64,000 nucleotides of DNA, from the NCBI GenBank assembly GCA_963383645.1, contig OY726563.1:38323331-38387330 (forward strand), in the 5' to 3' direction. The stretch comes from Muscardinus avellanarius (taxonomy: Eukaryota > Chordata > Mammalia > Rodentia > Gliridae). Below the pieces are notes generated by a model, which worked only from the letters and a program-made list of their open reading frames with translations, was not told where the DNA came from and made no database searches. The position numbers and the translations under genes were made by a program. Positions 44,760 through 55,519 of the stretch are shown here, piece by piece. Position 1 is the stretch's first letter. Every line of letters starts with the position of its first letter.

Positions 44760-47228
44760 AATCGTACTTTTCAGAAGTGTGACATTCTGTAAAAACAAAA
44801 AAGGAAAAAATTACCTTTAATTGGCAAGAGTACCTGGCACACCTTCCCTTCTCTCACTTAAACAATCCATAGAACCCCATTTTATATGGGTTTTGTAAAA
44901 ATAGCTTACACTGCTTCTGTATCCTGAAGTATCTTTTTTTTTTAAATTTTTCTTGTCTGTATATTTTGATTCCATTATGGGTTATCTTTTCTGTGCATTG
45001 CCAGAGCAGGCTAATTTTTAAAAACCTTTCATTAGCACATTAATTTTAATGTTCTTTGTATACAGTTCTTTAGATGTGTAGCCATAGCAGAGAACCTGGT
45101 CCTAGAGTAAAACCTGGTAAAAATCTTCTTGGCAACGCATTATTCTTAATAGTCTCTGTCTATTTTAATTAAATATAGACACCAGTATTGACTGATAATG
45201 CCTTGTCTATATGATCTGAAATAAAGGTTTCTGTGTATAAGTACATAATTTAAAAACTTTAGAATAGTGGCATTTAACCCTGGAACCATATTGGAATAAT
45301 TTGCAGGCGCTCTTTTTCTAATTCATAGGGTTTTATACCTCAGCCTACTGACTCAAAACATTTTAGATTAGGTACAGAATCCAGACTGCTTCAAATTAAT
45401 AATGTATAAGTAAAACATAATTTCTTAATTATAAAAAGTTATTTGATTGCTTTGTCTTTAGGATTGAGAAGAATTCTACAATGAAAAACATTCATGATAT
45501 CACATACTTGCAGCTATAAATAAAACAATTTAAAGAGAAATGAGGTCTTGAAACCACATCAATATAGATTTTTTTCCTCAGTTAGAAATTAAGTCCCACA
45601 AGCTATGTGAAGCAAAATACTATAATTTTGAAATTGTAAATTAGTCAAAAGTTTTGAAAACAAAACTTGACTTTGGTGGTAAAAGATGTCAGCAGAAATT
45701 TTTATCAAACCCTTCATTAAGTTTATAGAGTACCAGAAGTGCTCTATAAAGAGAATCACTAACATTAAAAAACATTTCTTAGGCAAATCTTGCTTGAAAC
45801 TAATTTTCTTTAGACTGCTTTCTACCTTGAGGTTTGTAGATAGTCAGATGTAGAGATTCAGATGTTTCCTAGCTGCTTCCTGTTAGTTGCATGGAGATAT
45901 TTTACCATGATATTTTCAGGTTTGCAGGATAGTTATCATAGCCCTTTCTCTTCATTTATATATTGATAGGTACATCTATTTTGCATCTGGTTTAGATATT
46001 GGAAATGAAGCAATGAGGTCATTTTATTCCCATCCTGGGCCCTCATCTCCCTTAGTGTGCTGCAAGGTGTGTGTTTTTCTTCAGTTTCTTATAAATCCAC
46101 AGTAATTATTCTGTAGGTTTTTTCATTCTCATATGCATGCTTTTGAATGAATACTCTTTTCCTGAGTAATTTTTCCCTCTCTTTTCTGTTTGGAAATATT
46201 TTCTATTTCATGGTGTTGTAGGTTTGAGGTAGTATATTATTAACTAGATTGCTGCTTTTTTGATTATTTAATAATTATATAAAACATGTCTAAACTGCCC
46301 CTGCCAGGTTTCATTGCAGGATCTTGAATGCTGTTGACTGTTCTTCCTTGTGGGATTTCAGTTAAATAGTAAATCTAAAGTACTGCTGTCTTAAAAGGGC
46401 TGTTTCTTAAGTCACTGTAGCCTTTGATGGCTTAGTTAGAAAATGTCCATCTTCTATCTAAATGATAATTTGTTTGCAGGATAGGATAGACATAGAAATG
46501 TAGTGCAATCTGAATGTGTCATCGGTATGTTGCTCTTTTTGTAAAGAGGAAAGCAATTGGAAACATTTTTTGCTTTCAGAGTACTCACATCTTAAAATTA
46601 TTTTGTATTGCTATGGTGCCATACTTCAAATATAAAGGGATGTTTGAAGATTTACAGTTTCCTTAATACACCAATAGAAAATACAAGCAATTCTTATTCA
46701 AATGTTGGAGTTTTTTTTTTCCCATTCAGTCAACCATGGCAAATAATTTTTTATTTTTATTTTGTTGACCATTGTATCCCTGGTGTCTGCATTATCTTTA
46801 TCACCTAGGCTCTCAATAAATATTTGTTAGATACATCAGTCATTTACTATTTCTGGGCTATAGTCATTTTGTTAATAGTTTATCCGTTGAGAAGATGTTA
46901 TAAGCCTTAAATTTTAAAATATGGCAAATATAGGCTATCCTAATCATGCATACATATACATTTGCAAATGGATACATAATAGCTACTGCATTCATACTAA
47001 ATGATGCTTTCTAAATCTTCATTTCTTAAAACATTAGGTAGCTGACACTGGTTTATTCATATTAATTGAAGGTTTGAATTTAATAAGCGTAGTTTCGTTA
47101 ATTCTGTGTTGAAATATAGCACTTAACACCTTGCGATAATTCATTTTGATAAAAGAATGCTTTGGAGGGGTTACATCTAGAAGTTGCCATCATGAATTAT
47201 TTGTCCAGCAGTTAAAAAAATATAAAAT
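44760..47228. other. Long SINE-free intron
   Basis: About 2.5 kb of AT-rich, unique-looking intron without recognised elements. Short ORFs at 45589-45786 (-) and 46608-46808 (+) have no support. Confidence 0.5.
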
Positions 47229-47422
47229 TTTTTTGGCATTGGGGATTGAACTCAAGGGCATTCTACTTCCAAGCCACATCCTGAGCCTTATTTATTTATT
47301 TTTTTAAATTTTTATTTGGAAACAGAGTCCCACTACTTGCTGAGGCTGTCCTTGAACCTGTGATCCTCCTGTCTCAGCCTCCCAAGTATTGGGATTACAA
47401 ACATGCACCACCACACCCAGCT
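47229..47422 (-). mobile_element. B1-dID SINE
   Basis: An antisense copy from tttggcattggggattgaac to accaccacacccagctt. Confidence 0.87.
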
Positions 47423-47707
47423 TAAAATATATTTATTTTTTGATGTTTGGTTCATGGATAGAAATGAGCTTTTTTAGCTTACTTTTTCTTTTAACATGAT
47501 TTATTCTTCAGCTGATTTACTTTCAATGCTAAATATTTCAGCAGGTGCAGAAAACTTGAATATGTATTTATGGGTCTATTTTTTAGAAGTGTTCAAAGAG
47601 ATTTACTTATATAAACTCTAGTGCTTGTTATTTAATGTTGATAAACTATTTCTCAGATGTCACCAAGTGTTTCTTGAAATTTTACATTCCTAAAAATCTA
47701 TGGTATG

Positions 47708-47909
47708 GCCAGGCATGGTGGCACACGCTTGTAATCCCTGCACTTGGGAGGCGGAGACAGGAGGATCGTGCAGGTTTGAAGCCAGCCTCACTGGCTTAAG
47801 AGACCCTGTTTCCAAATAAAAATATAAAAATGGGTCTGGGAGTGTAGCCCGGAGGTAGAAGGGCTTCCAGGAACCTCAGTACCACCCAAAAAAAGAAAAA
47901 AGAAAAAAA
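47708..47909 (+). mobile_element. B1-dID SINE, short-middle subtype
   Basis: Duplication CTATGGTATG is at 47698-47707 and 47910-47919. gggcttccaggaacctcag is the subtype-specific 3' end, shared with the copy at 6873. Confidence 0.93.
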
Positions 47910-47919
47910 CTATGGTATG

Positions 47920-48483
47920 CTAACATGTATTTTCTGGGTAGATTTTTGATGTTATAAGTGGGTGCTGTAATATATTAGTGGCTTAATATTGCCTGATGAA
48001 TTCTACATATATATTGTAAAAGAAAAATTATATTTTGTTGATCAACTTGAACATGGTCTATTGAAAAAGTGCTTAGGTATAATGTTTATTGAAGAATTAG
48101 TAAAGGCAAGTGGTTTTACCCTCCATGACAATTATCCTAAGAATTGTTTTGGTTTTGAAAGTTGTAGTCTCATTTTGAGATAAAACTCAATGTTCTCTCA
48201 TTATATTCATAACACACACATATAGGATAACTTGTTCAAATTAATTCTTCAAATTCTCTATTCTTAACTGCTTTTAAGAAAGTAATGCAACAACATGTCA
48301 GTTGTCAGTATTAAATGTCAGTATTAAATAATTAAATAATTCTTGTTGGTTGGCTAGTGTATTTTATTTCTATAGCATAGTTTAATATTATGTTATATCT
48401 TACATACCTGAAAAGAATATTTTAAGACAACTTTTATGTGACTCTAAATTTAGTGCATTAATTTTCTCCTTCTCCTCTTGCAG
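47920..48483. other. Intron upstream of the 55-nt exon
   Basis: AT-rich. It ends in a C/T-rich tract (ttttctccttctcctcttg) before the acceptor. A 64-codon ORF at 47989-48183 has no support. Confidence 0.5.
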
Positions 48484-48538
48484 CATTTTCAGTTAGCTTT
48501 GGTTGACTGTAATTCCTGCACTTTGTCCAATGCTGAAA
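48484..48538 (+). CDS. KDM6A: KDM6A internal coding exon with a Pro-to-Ser difference
   Basis: This 55-nt exon encodes HFQLALVDCN, then SCTLSNAE and the first base of an Ile codon. It carries the second helix of a TPR unit (Phe24 and Ala27 positions in HFQLAL) and the following turn. A C/T-rich tract ending ttgcag precedes it and a gtaagt donor follows, giving a phase-1 intron. ALVDC is the KDM6A form; I recall ALIDC in human UTY. The residue after CN is Ser (TCC), whereas I recall Pro in human and mouse KDM6A; the position is in the turn just after TPR helix B. The frame stays open past the donor, giving a read-through ORF, but the strong splice sites and the fit to the next exon show that this is a 55-nt exon. 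Confidence 0.94.
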
Positions 48539-49080
48539 GTAAGTATTATGTACCACAGTTTTCTACATGTATTCAGATCACTTTATTTCAATTAATAACA
48601 ATCATATTTATAATGTTAGTGATAAATTCTGTGCAATTTTTTTCTTGTAGAATTGTTGAATGTAACTATTGGTTGCCATGGCTACTTGTACAAATGGAAC
48701 ATATGAGACCAGATATTGTAAAAAGCTTCTATCTGAAATAGGGCAATGAAGTGGGTTGTTGAATTAAAATTATTTGCCCTAATGAACAAGATTGAGTTTT
48801 GTGTGTACATATTAATTATATTGTAGATGATTTTGAGGTATGAAAAACAGGGTTTGCCTTTTATTTAGGAAAAATGAATATACAAAGGTTCTTAAGGGGT
48901 TGCTCACTAATTATGCTGTGTAATATTAAAATTATCTGTAATTATGAAGGTATACTTTTTATTATACTTTATATATCATATTCTGAGTTTAAGTATCATG
49001 TTTAATTAATTTAAGAAGAATGTGTTTGTGAAATATGCTCCAAATATGGTAATTTTCTTCAATTATTTTCCACCTTTTTT
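48539..49080. other. AT-rich intron after the 55-nt exon
   Basis: No feature is recognised. Confidence 0.5.
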
Positions 49081-49087
49081 TTTTTTG

Positions 49088-49308
49088 GTGGTACTGGGGA
49101 TGGAACCCAGGGGCATTCTACTTTATTTTAATATAAAATAACATAATTTTATATTAAAATATAAAAAATAGGGCTACACTCCTAGCCCTATTTTTTATAT
49201 TTTATTTTGAAATGGCATCACCAAATAGCTGAGGCTATCTGCAAACTGTGATTCTCCTATCTCAGTCTCACAAATGCTGGGTCTATAAGCATGTGTCACC
49301 ACGTCTGA
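49088..49308 (-). mobile_element. B1-dID SINE rearranged by fold-backs
   Basis: The dID half begins ggtactggggatggaaccc, but after gggcattcta it is broken by two inverted repeats (49125-49204). The linker and left half then continue in antisense to about 49308. Confidence 0.85.
49125..49204. repeat. Two consecutive perfect fold-back palindromes
   Basis: First: 15-bp arms at 49125-49139 and 49146-49160 with a 6-nt loop. Second: 20-bp arms at 49156-49175 and 49184-49203 with an 8-nt loop (acactcct), extendable by one pair. The second left arm is the SINE linker in the opposite sense (aaaaaatagggct). Confidence 0.97.
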
Positions 49309-49870
49309 CTCTATTTCCTATATCTATAGAGATTTCTATATAAAACTAGATTGGGTCAATATTATAATGCATTTATCAGTGAGTATGTTTTAGTGTAGTT
49401 GTTTATTTAGTGAACTTTAGAATATCCAATAAACAACTTAAAGAATATTCATTGGATTCAAGTTGAATTTTTAAACACATTTTATTACTTGAAAAATAAA
49501 AATTTTAGTGTGGAAGAAAAATTGAGTGATTTGTAATGAAAATTTATATAATTCAAATGATTGTAAGTGTTAGAAAGACAATATTTTGCTATGTAAGGAC
49601 CAGGTAAGGGCCCAGTGAAAGGAAATAATGGGAAAGTATTATTGCCACTAAGCCTGGAGCAACTGATAGAGCAGACTGTTGATCTGCAGCATGCAGACAT
49701 GAACAGGCCAATTCAGTGCCCAGTTCTTCATTCAATCTAGTCTCCTATGCAACAGTGTAGAAAAATGTTGGCAGAAAGTAGTGTTTAGAAGTGCCCAAGG
49801 AAATGGTTGGATCAGTGAAAAATCTATAGAATTTTGAATATAATACAGCTTAAGACATAACATAAAAGAA
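49309..49870. other. Unremarkable intron
   Basis: No gene or named repeat is seen. Confidence 0.45.
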
Positions 49871-49958
49871 CTGGGGCTGTAGGTGAGTGCTGGCCTAGGA
49901 GGTACAAGGACTTAAAAAGCCGTAGGTTCAATTCCTAGCACCTCAAAAATATATACAT
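49871..49958 (+). mobile_element. ID-type SINE retaining the tRNA middle
   Basis: Sense: actggggctgtaggtgagtg, gctggcctaggaggtac, cgtaggttcaattcctagc, acctcaaaaatatata. It has A and B boxes and the intervening arm. Confidence 0.72.
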
Positions 49959-49979
49959 ATAAAAAGTAAAAGGATCTCT

Positions 49980-50197
49980 TTTTTTGGTATTAAGTACCAT
50001 TGACTGAATCCACGGGCATCCTTCCTCCAAGTCACACCTCTAGCCATTTAAGATTTTTTATTTTTTGGTTTTGAAACAGGTCTTACTAGGCTGACTAAAT
50101 AAGGGTCTCGTTGTTAAATCTGGTCTTGAGCCTGCCCATCCTCCTATCTCAGCCTCTGAAATACTGGATTTACAGGCTTACACCACCATGTCTGTTT
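49980..50197 (-). mobile_element. B1-dID SINE, old
   Basis: An antisense copy with a diverged dID half (ggtattaagtaccattgactg) and an extra middle segment (gttgttaaatctggtc). Confidence 0.72.
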
Positions 50198-50812
50198 TAA
50201 AGGGATCTTTTGAAAACATTTTTTGTGAGGAGATATTTTATGGCTCATTTCATTTATTAAGAAATAAGAAAATACTCTCATTGCTTTTAGAGGTATTTAA
50301 GAGGAATTAGTTACAGTTTATGGTTGGAAAGGTAGAATAATGGTGATATGACACTTCTCATTATATGATTGCATCTTGGCATAAAATCATTCATTCTACT
50401 ATTACTTAATTTTTAAAAATATATTAATTTCTGAAAAAATTTAATAACTTTATGGCAATGTTAAAAATTTTTCACTTCAATCGAAACTTGCCAAGTAGAG
50501 CTGTCTCTTAGATGTGTAGTACGCACCATTTTGAAGAGGGCCTTTTTAAGATTTTTAGTGGTGGTTTTTACACTAGAAAAGATGATAGATTTAATAACCA
50601 GGGGATAATGAGGTCCTTTTCATAAAGCTTTAGGACAGAACTTAGAAGAAGCAATTCTTATTTTGTGTCAATTTTTTAAACTTGTATTTTTGGTGCAAAA
50701 ATGGTATTTGATTTTAAAGTCCACCATTTATTTTATTTCCTTATCATGCTTGTTGACAAGTAACTCATATTTAGTTCAGATCTTTCCAGGTGTTGATCTA
50801 GGGAATAGGCAT
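50198..50812. other. Unremarkable intron
   Basis: No feature is recognised. Confidence 0.5.
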
Positions 50813-50828
50813 CAAGAATCCTTAACAG

Positions 50829-51030
50829 AGCCCTGCATGGTGGCGCATGCTTGTAATCCCAGCATTCGGGAGATTGAGACCAGAGGATCGCGGTTCGTGG
50901 ACAGCCTCAGCTACTTAGTGAGACCCGGTTTCAAAGTAAAGAATAAAAAATAGGCAGGGGGTGTAGCTTGAAGGTAAAATGCCCCTGAGTTCCATCCCCA
51001 GACTCACAGGAAAGAAAAAATAAAATAATA
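50829..51030 (+). mobile_element. B1-dID SINE, perfect target-site duplication
   Basis: AAGAATCCTTAACAG is at 50814-50828 and 51031-51045. The element is complete apart from a shortened middle and has inserted directly upstream of an older SINE. Confidence 0.95.
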
Positions 51031-51045
51031 AAGAATCCTTAACAG

Positions 51046-51210
51046 GCCAGGTATGGTGGCGCATGCCTGTAATCCCAGCTAATCTGGAGGTCAGTACAGG
51101 ATGATGGTAAATTTGAGGCCAGCCTGAGCCTGTATGTACAAGAGGGCTTGGGAATGCAGCACAGTGTTAGAGAATCCTTGGTTTCAGTTCCTCATATGCA
51201 AAAAAGAGGG
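51046..51210 (+). mobile_element. SINE, old
   Basis: gccaggtatggtggcgcatg to gtttcagttcctcatatgc. The middle is replaced by a short cctgtatgtacaagagg segment. Confidence 0.75.
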
Positions 51211-51632
51211 GAGGGAGAATCTATTATTACAGAACTGAATAAAAATTCAGCCTTCCAGGTCGGCAGGCATCTGAATCATAATTTTACAGAGGAATCGGTA
51301 AGAGAGCGCAGGGACATACTACATTGACAAATTGATGATAGCTTTATACCTAAGTTTTAAAGTCCATGTAAATGCTTTGTATATAATTTTGAAAGGCTCT
51401 CAGACTTTTTGAAATTCAGGTAGAAAGAAAGTAAAATAAAGAAAAAAATTTGTTATTCAAGAATGAAACTCTTAATATCTAAGTACCAATGTCCAGTTCA
51501 GGTTCCTGGTTCATTTTTGCTTTTGCTGAGCATTGTATGTGGTGCAAATGTCAGGAAGAGCTGGAAATAAAAGCTGAAATATTCTGCATGTACTTTCTTT
51601 TCAGCATATACTTGTTAACATTTTCTTTGGTG
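51211..51632. other. Unremarkable intron
   Basis: No feature is recognised. Confidence 0.45.
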
Positions 51633-51636
51633 TGTG

Positions 51637-51823
51637 TATGGTCCTGGGGATGGAACACAGGGGCATTCTATCTCCAAGGTACACCACCAGCCTATTTTAT
51701 TTTTTTTTTTTGTTTTGAAACGGAACTTCACTAAGTTACTGAGGCTGGCCACAAACCTTTGATCCTACTTTCTTAGCCTCCCAAGTACTGGGAATACAAG
51801 CATGCACCACCACGCCAGGCTGT
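51637..51823 (-). mobile_element. B1-dID SINE
   Basis: An antisense copy from gtcctggggatggaacaca to ccaccacgccaggct. The linker has a T12 run. Confidence 0.87.
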
Positions 51824-52095
51824 TAATCTTGAAACTGTTAACTACTTGCCTCCAAGTGGTCTTTTTTTTTTTTTTTAATTAAAAGCTTATATAATCCTGA
51901 AGAGCTGACAAAGAAAATTAAGAGTTCATTTCCTCCATGTGATATTACCAATGTCTTCCAGGCCTATGACTTCTTTATAAATATTGTTTATGCAAAATAT
52001 AGTATGCAGAAAAGAAATTTAGTGGCATTTTTGCTCTTAATGTTTTTTGTTAAATATGGCTTTGCTATATATATGATTTTTTTTTTACTTGTAAC

Positions 52096-52098
<3 letters not shown>

Positions 52099-52132
<34 letters not shown>

Positions 52133-52307
52133 TACTGGGGATGGAACCCAGGGGCCTTTTACCTCCGGGTTACACTCCCAGACCTATTTTATATTTTATT
52201 TGGAAACAGGGTCTCACTATGTAGCTGAGGCTGGCTTTGAACCTGCATGATCCTCCTGTCTCAGCCTCCCAAGCGCGGGGATTACAAGCGTGCTCCACCA
52301 CGCCTGA
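52099..52307 (-). mobile_element. B1-dID SINE with (GT)n tail
   Basis: The tail array (GT)n is at 52099-52130. Imperfect duplications cttgtaacttagt (52089) and actgtaactcagt (52306) flank it. Confidence 0.92.
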
Positions 52308-52555
52308 CTGTAACTCAGTTTTTAAACACAATGTTTCCAAAAGTATAGATAATAAAGGTTTTTCTTTATATGCTCAATGCTGCCATTTTGAATTTAGTAA
52401 AATATGCTCACTTGCTATAGATACTAATGCTAATTTAATACTTAATATTAACAGAAATCTTATATAAGACCAACAATGAACACATATAGTTTCTTATCAT
52501 ATTTGTTTGTTCTTTAGCATAGCTGTTTGTATATTTTATTTAACTAGAATTAAAG

Positions 52556-52785
52556 AGCTGGATATGGTGGTACACACCTGTAATTTCTGTTCTTGAGAGG
52601 CTCAGACAGGATGAGTGCAGTTTGGAGGCCAGCTGTAGCAACTTAGTAAGACCCTCAGCAACATAATGAGACACTGTTTTTAAATAAAAAAAAAAAAAAA
52701 AAGGTAGCTCAGAGGTAGAATGGTTTTGGGTTCAATCCCCAGTACCACCACCAAAAAAAAAAAAAAAAAAAAACCAAAAAAAAAA
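52556..52785 (+). mobile_element. SINE, old, with A-rich linker and tail
   Basis: The linker is a pure A17 run and joins directly to aggtagctcagaggtagaat. A long interrupted A tail is at 52753-52785. It lies 130 bp upstream of the 35-nt exon. Confidence 0.83.
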
Positions 52786-52889
52786 CCCCCACAAATAAAC
52801 ATTCTGTTACTTAACTTATATAATAAAAATTATGCTGCTTTGCATTTAATGGTATTCTTAATGAATTTACCCAAACTCTGCTGTATTAT

Positions 52890-52896
52890 TACTAAT
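52890..52896 (+). promoter_or_regulatory. Probable splice branch point, TACTAAT
   Basis: The heptamer is a perfect match to the optimal branch-site consensus. The likely branch A is at 52895, 24 nt before the 35-nt exon, and a pyrimidine tract follows it directly. This spacing is typical for mammalian introns. Confidence 0.7.
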
Positions 52897-52918
52897 TTTT
52901 TCCCATCATTCTTTGCAG

Positions 52919-52953
52919 TTCAGTTTCACATTGCCCACTTATATGAGACCCAG
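52919..52953 (+). CDS. KDM6A: KDM6A 35-nt internal coding exon
   Basis: This very short exon supplies the last two bases of an Ile codon and then QFHIAHLYETQ. It is the first helix of a TPR unit (Ala8 and Tyr11 in IAHLY). The acceptor ctttgcag is preceded by a pyrimidine-rich tract and a perfect TACTAAT branch-point match at 52890-52896; the donor is gtaagt. It enters in phase 1 and leaves in phase 0. Skipping it would shift the frame. Such a small exon probably depends on its strong flanking signals for definition. The peptide equals human KDM6A as I remember it; UTY is identical here, so this exon alone does not separate the two. Confidence 0.95.
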
Positions 52954-53055
52954 GTAAGTGTTTTAACGTATCAAATTTAAGTTAGAAACAAACACAAATT
53001 ATTACTCATCATGTTTTAATGGACTTAAATATATACATATTAACTCTTTAATTTT

Positions 53056-53265
53056 TTTTTTTTAAACTGGGGACGGAATTCAGAGGCATTCTACTTGCGA
53101 GCTACACCCCTCAGCCTTATTTTTTATTCTTTATTTTGAAACCGGGTCTCACTGAGTTTCAAAGGGCCTCACTACTAGCTGAGGCTAGCCACAAACTGGG
53201 ATCCTCAGTCTCAGCCTCCCAAAGGCTGTGGGGATTACAAGTGTGTGCCACCACGCGCGGCTACC
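53056..53265 (-). mobile_element. B1-dID SINE
   Basis: Duplication CTCTTTAATTTT is at 53044-53055 and 53266-53277. The element lies about 100 bp downstream of the 35-nt exon, in opposite orientation to the SINE at 52556. Confidence 0.92.
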
Positions 53266-53447
53266 TCTTTAATTTTATATCTTTTAATATTCATTACATG
53301 TAGCAAAGATGTTGATTAGTGAAATTGTTATTACACTGAGTATACAGAGGAGATTCATGCAATATATTTGTCTCTAAACTTTATTGTAAGCTCTGCTGGT
53401 CATATTTAAGATTTCATTTATTCTTAATTCAAAACTCCTCGTTTTCT

Positions 53448-53638
53448 TAGGCATGGTGACACATTCCTGCAATCTCAGAATTTAGGCTGAGACAGGAGGG
53501 TCATAGGCTTGAGGCTAGCCTCGGGTAGTTAGCAGCACCCTATTTGAAAAATAAAAATAAAATAGAGTTGGGTGAGTAGCTCAAAAGTAGAATGTCCCTG
53601 GGCTCAACCCCCAGTACCACTTGCACACACACACACAA
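53448..53638 (+). mobile_element. SINE, old
   Basis: cttaggcatggtgacacatt to caacccccagtaccac, with a short (CA)n tail. Confidence 0.78.
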
Positions 53639-53780
53639 AGCCTCATTGTCTTTCCAGAGGGTTATTGATATTTGTTTTAATGCATTTTTATTTTTTAATT
53701 GATATAGCTCTCCTGTGTCAGTGTTTGAAAGACATACCAGAGCTAGCTTTTTGTGTCATTACCATGACTGTCATGTCTGG

Positions 53781-54218
53781 GTTTTTTTATACTTTTATTG
53801 GTGTATTGTAATTATTCAAAGTGATAACTTTTCCTCTATATCCCACCCTGTTTCCCCCACTTCCCCATACATATTAGTGAGATTGGTAGTGATCCCTTCA
53901 TATTTGGACATAGCATTATTTGAAATGTTTTCTTCATCAAGCCTCCTTTTTTTGGTTTTCTATTTTGTCTCAACCTTCCACATATGAGAGAAGACAGATG
54001 CTCCTTGACTTTCTATAACTGGCTGAACTCATCTAGCCTAATATTCTCTAGTTCCATCCATTTTCTTGCAAACAACATAGTTTTGTTCTTTTTTATGGCT
54101 GAGTAAAGTTTCATAATTTGTTTATACTACATTTTCTTTATCCATTCATCTTTTGACTGACACTTAGGTTCCATAATCTGGCTATTGTGAATTGTGCTGC
54201 TATAAACGTGGAGAATGA

Positions 54219-54266
<48 letters not shown>
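53781..54266 (-). mobile_element. L1 3' end and ORF2 C-terminal region, antisense, part 1
   Basis: It begins with the L1 3' end (attggtgtattgtaattattc, C-rich patches), then 3' UTR (ccacatatgagagaagacag), then the ORF2 C-terminal region (ttttatggctgagtaaag, tatccattcatcttttgactg, gctattgtgaattgtgctgc). It ends in a (GT)n array at 54218-54264. Confidence 0.82.
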
Positions 54267-54280
54267 CACAATAGTATTCT

Positions 54281-54495
54281 TTTTTTATTTTTATTTTTTG
54301 TGGTACTGGAGATTGAACTCAGGGGCATTCTACCCCTGATATACACCCCCAACCCAGTTTTTTTTAAAATTTTTTATTGGTGCATTATATTCATACATCC
54401 TATTGGGGTAAAAAACTTGTGTGTACATACATGTACACATCACTGATTTAACCCCTACCCAATTCCCACCCCATTCCCTCCCCGTCCCTCCTTCA
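54281..54495 (-). mobile_element. Chimeric insertion: L1 3' end joined to a dID tail
   Basis: The duplications TCACAATAGTATTCT (54266-54280) and TCACAGTAGTATTCT (54493-54507) flank one inserted unit. On the - strand it reads: L1 3' end (54495 to about 54378), its A-rich end (54357-54377), dID half only (54355-54298), A-rich tail (54297-54281). One duplication pair around two unrelated sequences suggests one insertion event. Confidence 0.8.
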
Positions 54496-54858
54496 CAGTA
54501 GTATTCTGACTTTAATTCTTTTGGAAGAATACTGAGGAGTGGTATAACTGTTTCATATGATGGTTCCATTCCTAGTCTTTTGACAAACCTGATCTACTAA
54601 TTTGCTGATCTTCTACTAATTTGCAGTCCTACCAACAGTATATAAAAGTTTCTATTTCTTTACATCTTTGATAGCATTTATTGTTTATATTCTTGATGAT
54701 TGCCATTTTAACTGGAGTTAGATGGAATCTCTAGTTTTGCTTTGCATTTTCCTGACTGTTAATGATATTGAACATTTTTTCATTTATTTATTGCCCATTT
54801 ATATTTCTTCTTTTGAGAAGTGTTTATTCAAGTCAATTGACCATTTTTTATTTATTTT
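54496..54858 (-). mobile_element. L1 ORF2 region, antisense, part 2
   Basis: It continues the interrupted element: tgactttaattcttttggaag, gaggagtggtataactgtttc, cctaccaacagtatataaaag, cttttgagaagtgtttattc. Confidence 0.82.
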
Positions 54859-54868
54859 TTAATGTTAG

Positions 54869-55073
54869 AAGTGTGTGTGTGTGTGTGCACGTGCATGTGC
54901 GCGAGCACTGGGGATTGAGCCCTGGGGCACTCTACATCTGAGCTATAAACCCCAGCCCTATTTTATTTTTATTTTGGGTCTTGCTAGGCTATTAATGCTG
55001 TCCTCAAACCTGTGATTCTCCTGTCTCAGCCTCCCAAGTACTAGGATTACAGGTATGTTTCACCATGCCCGGC
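54869..55073 (-). mobile_element. B1-dID SINE inserted in the L1
   Basis: Duplication TTAATGTTAG is at 54859-54868 and 55074-55083. The tail is a TG/CG-rich tract (54870-54905). The L1 sequence is continuous across it. Confidence 0.92.
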
Positions 55074-55083
55074 TTAATGTTAG

Positions 55084-55499
55084 GATTTTCAAGATCTTTG
55101 TACATTCTTAATCTTCTGTAAGACGAATAGAAAAGATATTAAAAATATTGTCCAATTCTGTAGGCTTCTTTTTCAGACTCTTTATTGTTTCCTTTGCTAT
55201 GTAGAATATTTTCAACTTAATGCCCTCCCATTTATTCTCTATTTTATTTCATGAGCTTTGGGGCTCTTATTGAGGGACTTTCTACCAGTTTCTATATGAT
55301 GGAGAATTGGTCCTATATTTTTTTCTAGTAATTGCAAAGCTTCTGATCTAATTTCTAGATCTCTGATTCATCTTGAGTTGACTCTGAGTTGCAGAGTGAT
55401 AAGGGTCTAATTTCATTCTTCAGCATACAGATACACAGTTTCCCCAGCACCATTTGTTGAAAAGTCTCTGTTCTCCACATATATCCCATTCACATTAGC
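55084..55499 (-). mobile_element. L1 ORF2 region, antisense, part 3
   Basis: gattttcaagatctttgtac, gatgcc-type cttaatgccctcccattt, ttgagttgactctgagttg, gcaccatttgttgaaaag. It ends abruptly at a G10 run (55501-55510), where orientation flips. Confidence 0.8.
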
Positions 55500-55519
55500 T
55501 TGGGGGGGGGGGCAAAACA

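Noticed and set aside
48478..48741. 87-codon ORF starting MQHFQLALVDC
   Set aside because: Its beginning is the KDM6A exon, but the ATG-like start overlaps the acceptor and the frame reads through a strong gtaagt donor into the intron.
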